DNA from: SLJM01 sp964415785
Lineage (GTDB): Bacteria > Myxococcota_A > Bradymonadia > Bradymonadales > Bradymonadaceae
Assembly (NCBI GenBank): GCA_964415785.1
Contig: CAYQBU010000097.1
Span: forward strand, 1 to 14,746
DNA length: 14,746 nucleotides
Reading direction: 5' to 3'
Each line of letters begins with the position of its first letter. Position 1 is the stretch's first letter. Shown piece after piece: positions 14,610-14,746 of the stretch. The notes beneath the pieces are model-generated. The model searched no databases. It saw only the letters and a program-made list of their open reading frames with translations, and was not told the origin of the DNA. The position numbers and the translations under genes were made by a program.

Positions 14610-14746
14610 CTAAGTATCTATTTCCCGATATAGCCCCGGAAAGTCGGGTTTGGGCTCACTGCATTTGATGGGCGCTTCTCGTCTCAATTTGAGCGTTCCA
14701 CAGGGAAAGGTGACCTTCTTTCCCTCGACCCACTTCAGGCGCTGCG
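14610..14746 (-). CDS. C-terminal end of an unidentified gene running off the right edge
   Basis: On the minus strand a frame is open from the right edge to a TAG at 14610-14612, giving 44 visible residues. The peptide includes LKWVEGKKVTFPCGTLKL and ends KPDFPGLYREIDT; it is Lys/Glu/Pro-rich with two Cys. The purine-rich codons match the style of the other minus-strand genes here, which supports coding. The fragment is too short to name. The gene would be convergent with the porin gene. Confidence 0.5.
   Translation of the reverse strand, partial: QRLKWVEGKKVTFPCGTLKLRREAPIKCSEPKPDFPGLYREIDT

Noticed and set aside
14410..14613. 67-codon plus frame in the right-hand gap
   Set aside because: It begins in the terminator T-tract, lacks a ribosome site and overlaps the end of the opposing gene.

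Overview
The window is about 14.7 kb of GC-rich DNA from a Gram-negative bacterium: it encodes outer-membrane barrel proteins, a porin and several lipoproteins. The multidomain Ser/Thr kinase (kinase, ATPase, TPR) and the Asp/Ala/Pro-rich proteins read from the plus strand fit Myxococcota, Bradymonadota or another deltaproteobacterial-type lineage. That placement is inference from gene style; no marker gene is present. The plus strand is rich in C over G in most of the window whatever the gene direction, so plus-strand genes use codons such as GCC, GAC and CTC, while minus-strand genes encode proteins rich in Glu, Gly, Val and Arg.

Layout. (1) 1-3799, plus: a tight three-gene envelope operon. 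A 5'-truncated protein with a TPR-like region, a PEGA-like domain and a barrel is followed by a COG3014-type lipoprotein, then a second PEGA-like, linker and barrel protein. The two outer proteins share a Cys-X16-Cys domain. (2) 3805-5523, minus: a NERD nuclease-SF1 helicase fusion, tail to tail with the operon. (3) 5732-9322, plus: a 1196-residue kinase-ATPase-TPR signalling protein, divergent from the helicase. (4) 9319-10595, minus: a membrane protein with a GIDE-like domain, then a small YqiA-like alpha/beta hydrolase, probably co-transcribed. (5) 10704-11594, plus: PurU, formyltetrahydrofolate deformylase. (6) 11654-12238, minus: a membrane protein with a C-terminal DUF3817 domain. (7) 12304-14287, plus: a small putative lipoprotein and a porin-like protein. 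(8) 14288-14609: a gap holding a strong intrinsic terminator and several hairpins, perhaps a minus-strand structured RNA. (9) 14610-14746, minus: the C-terminal end of a gene that runs off the right edge.

How the parts fit. Region 1 looks like one envelope-associated assembly: two exported barrel proteins around a lipoprotein. The helicase and kinase share a 208-bp divergent spacer and could be co-controlled, but nothing in the sequence proves a joint function. The rest reads as ordinary housekeeping and envelope genes. There are no mobile elements, CRISPR arrays, tRNAs or rRNAs that I can recognise. The least ordinary signals are the duplicated Cys-pair domain around the COG3014 lipoprotein, the NERD-helicase beside an ATPase-kinase whose P-loop lysine is arginine, and the hairpin-rich gap near the right edge.
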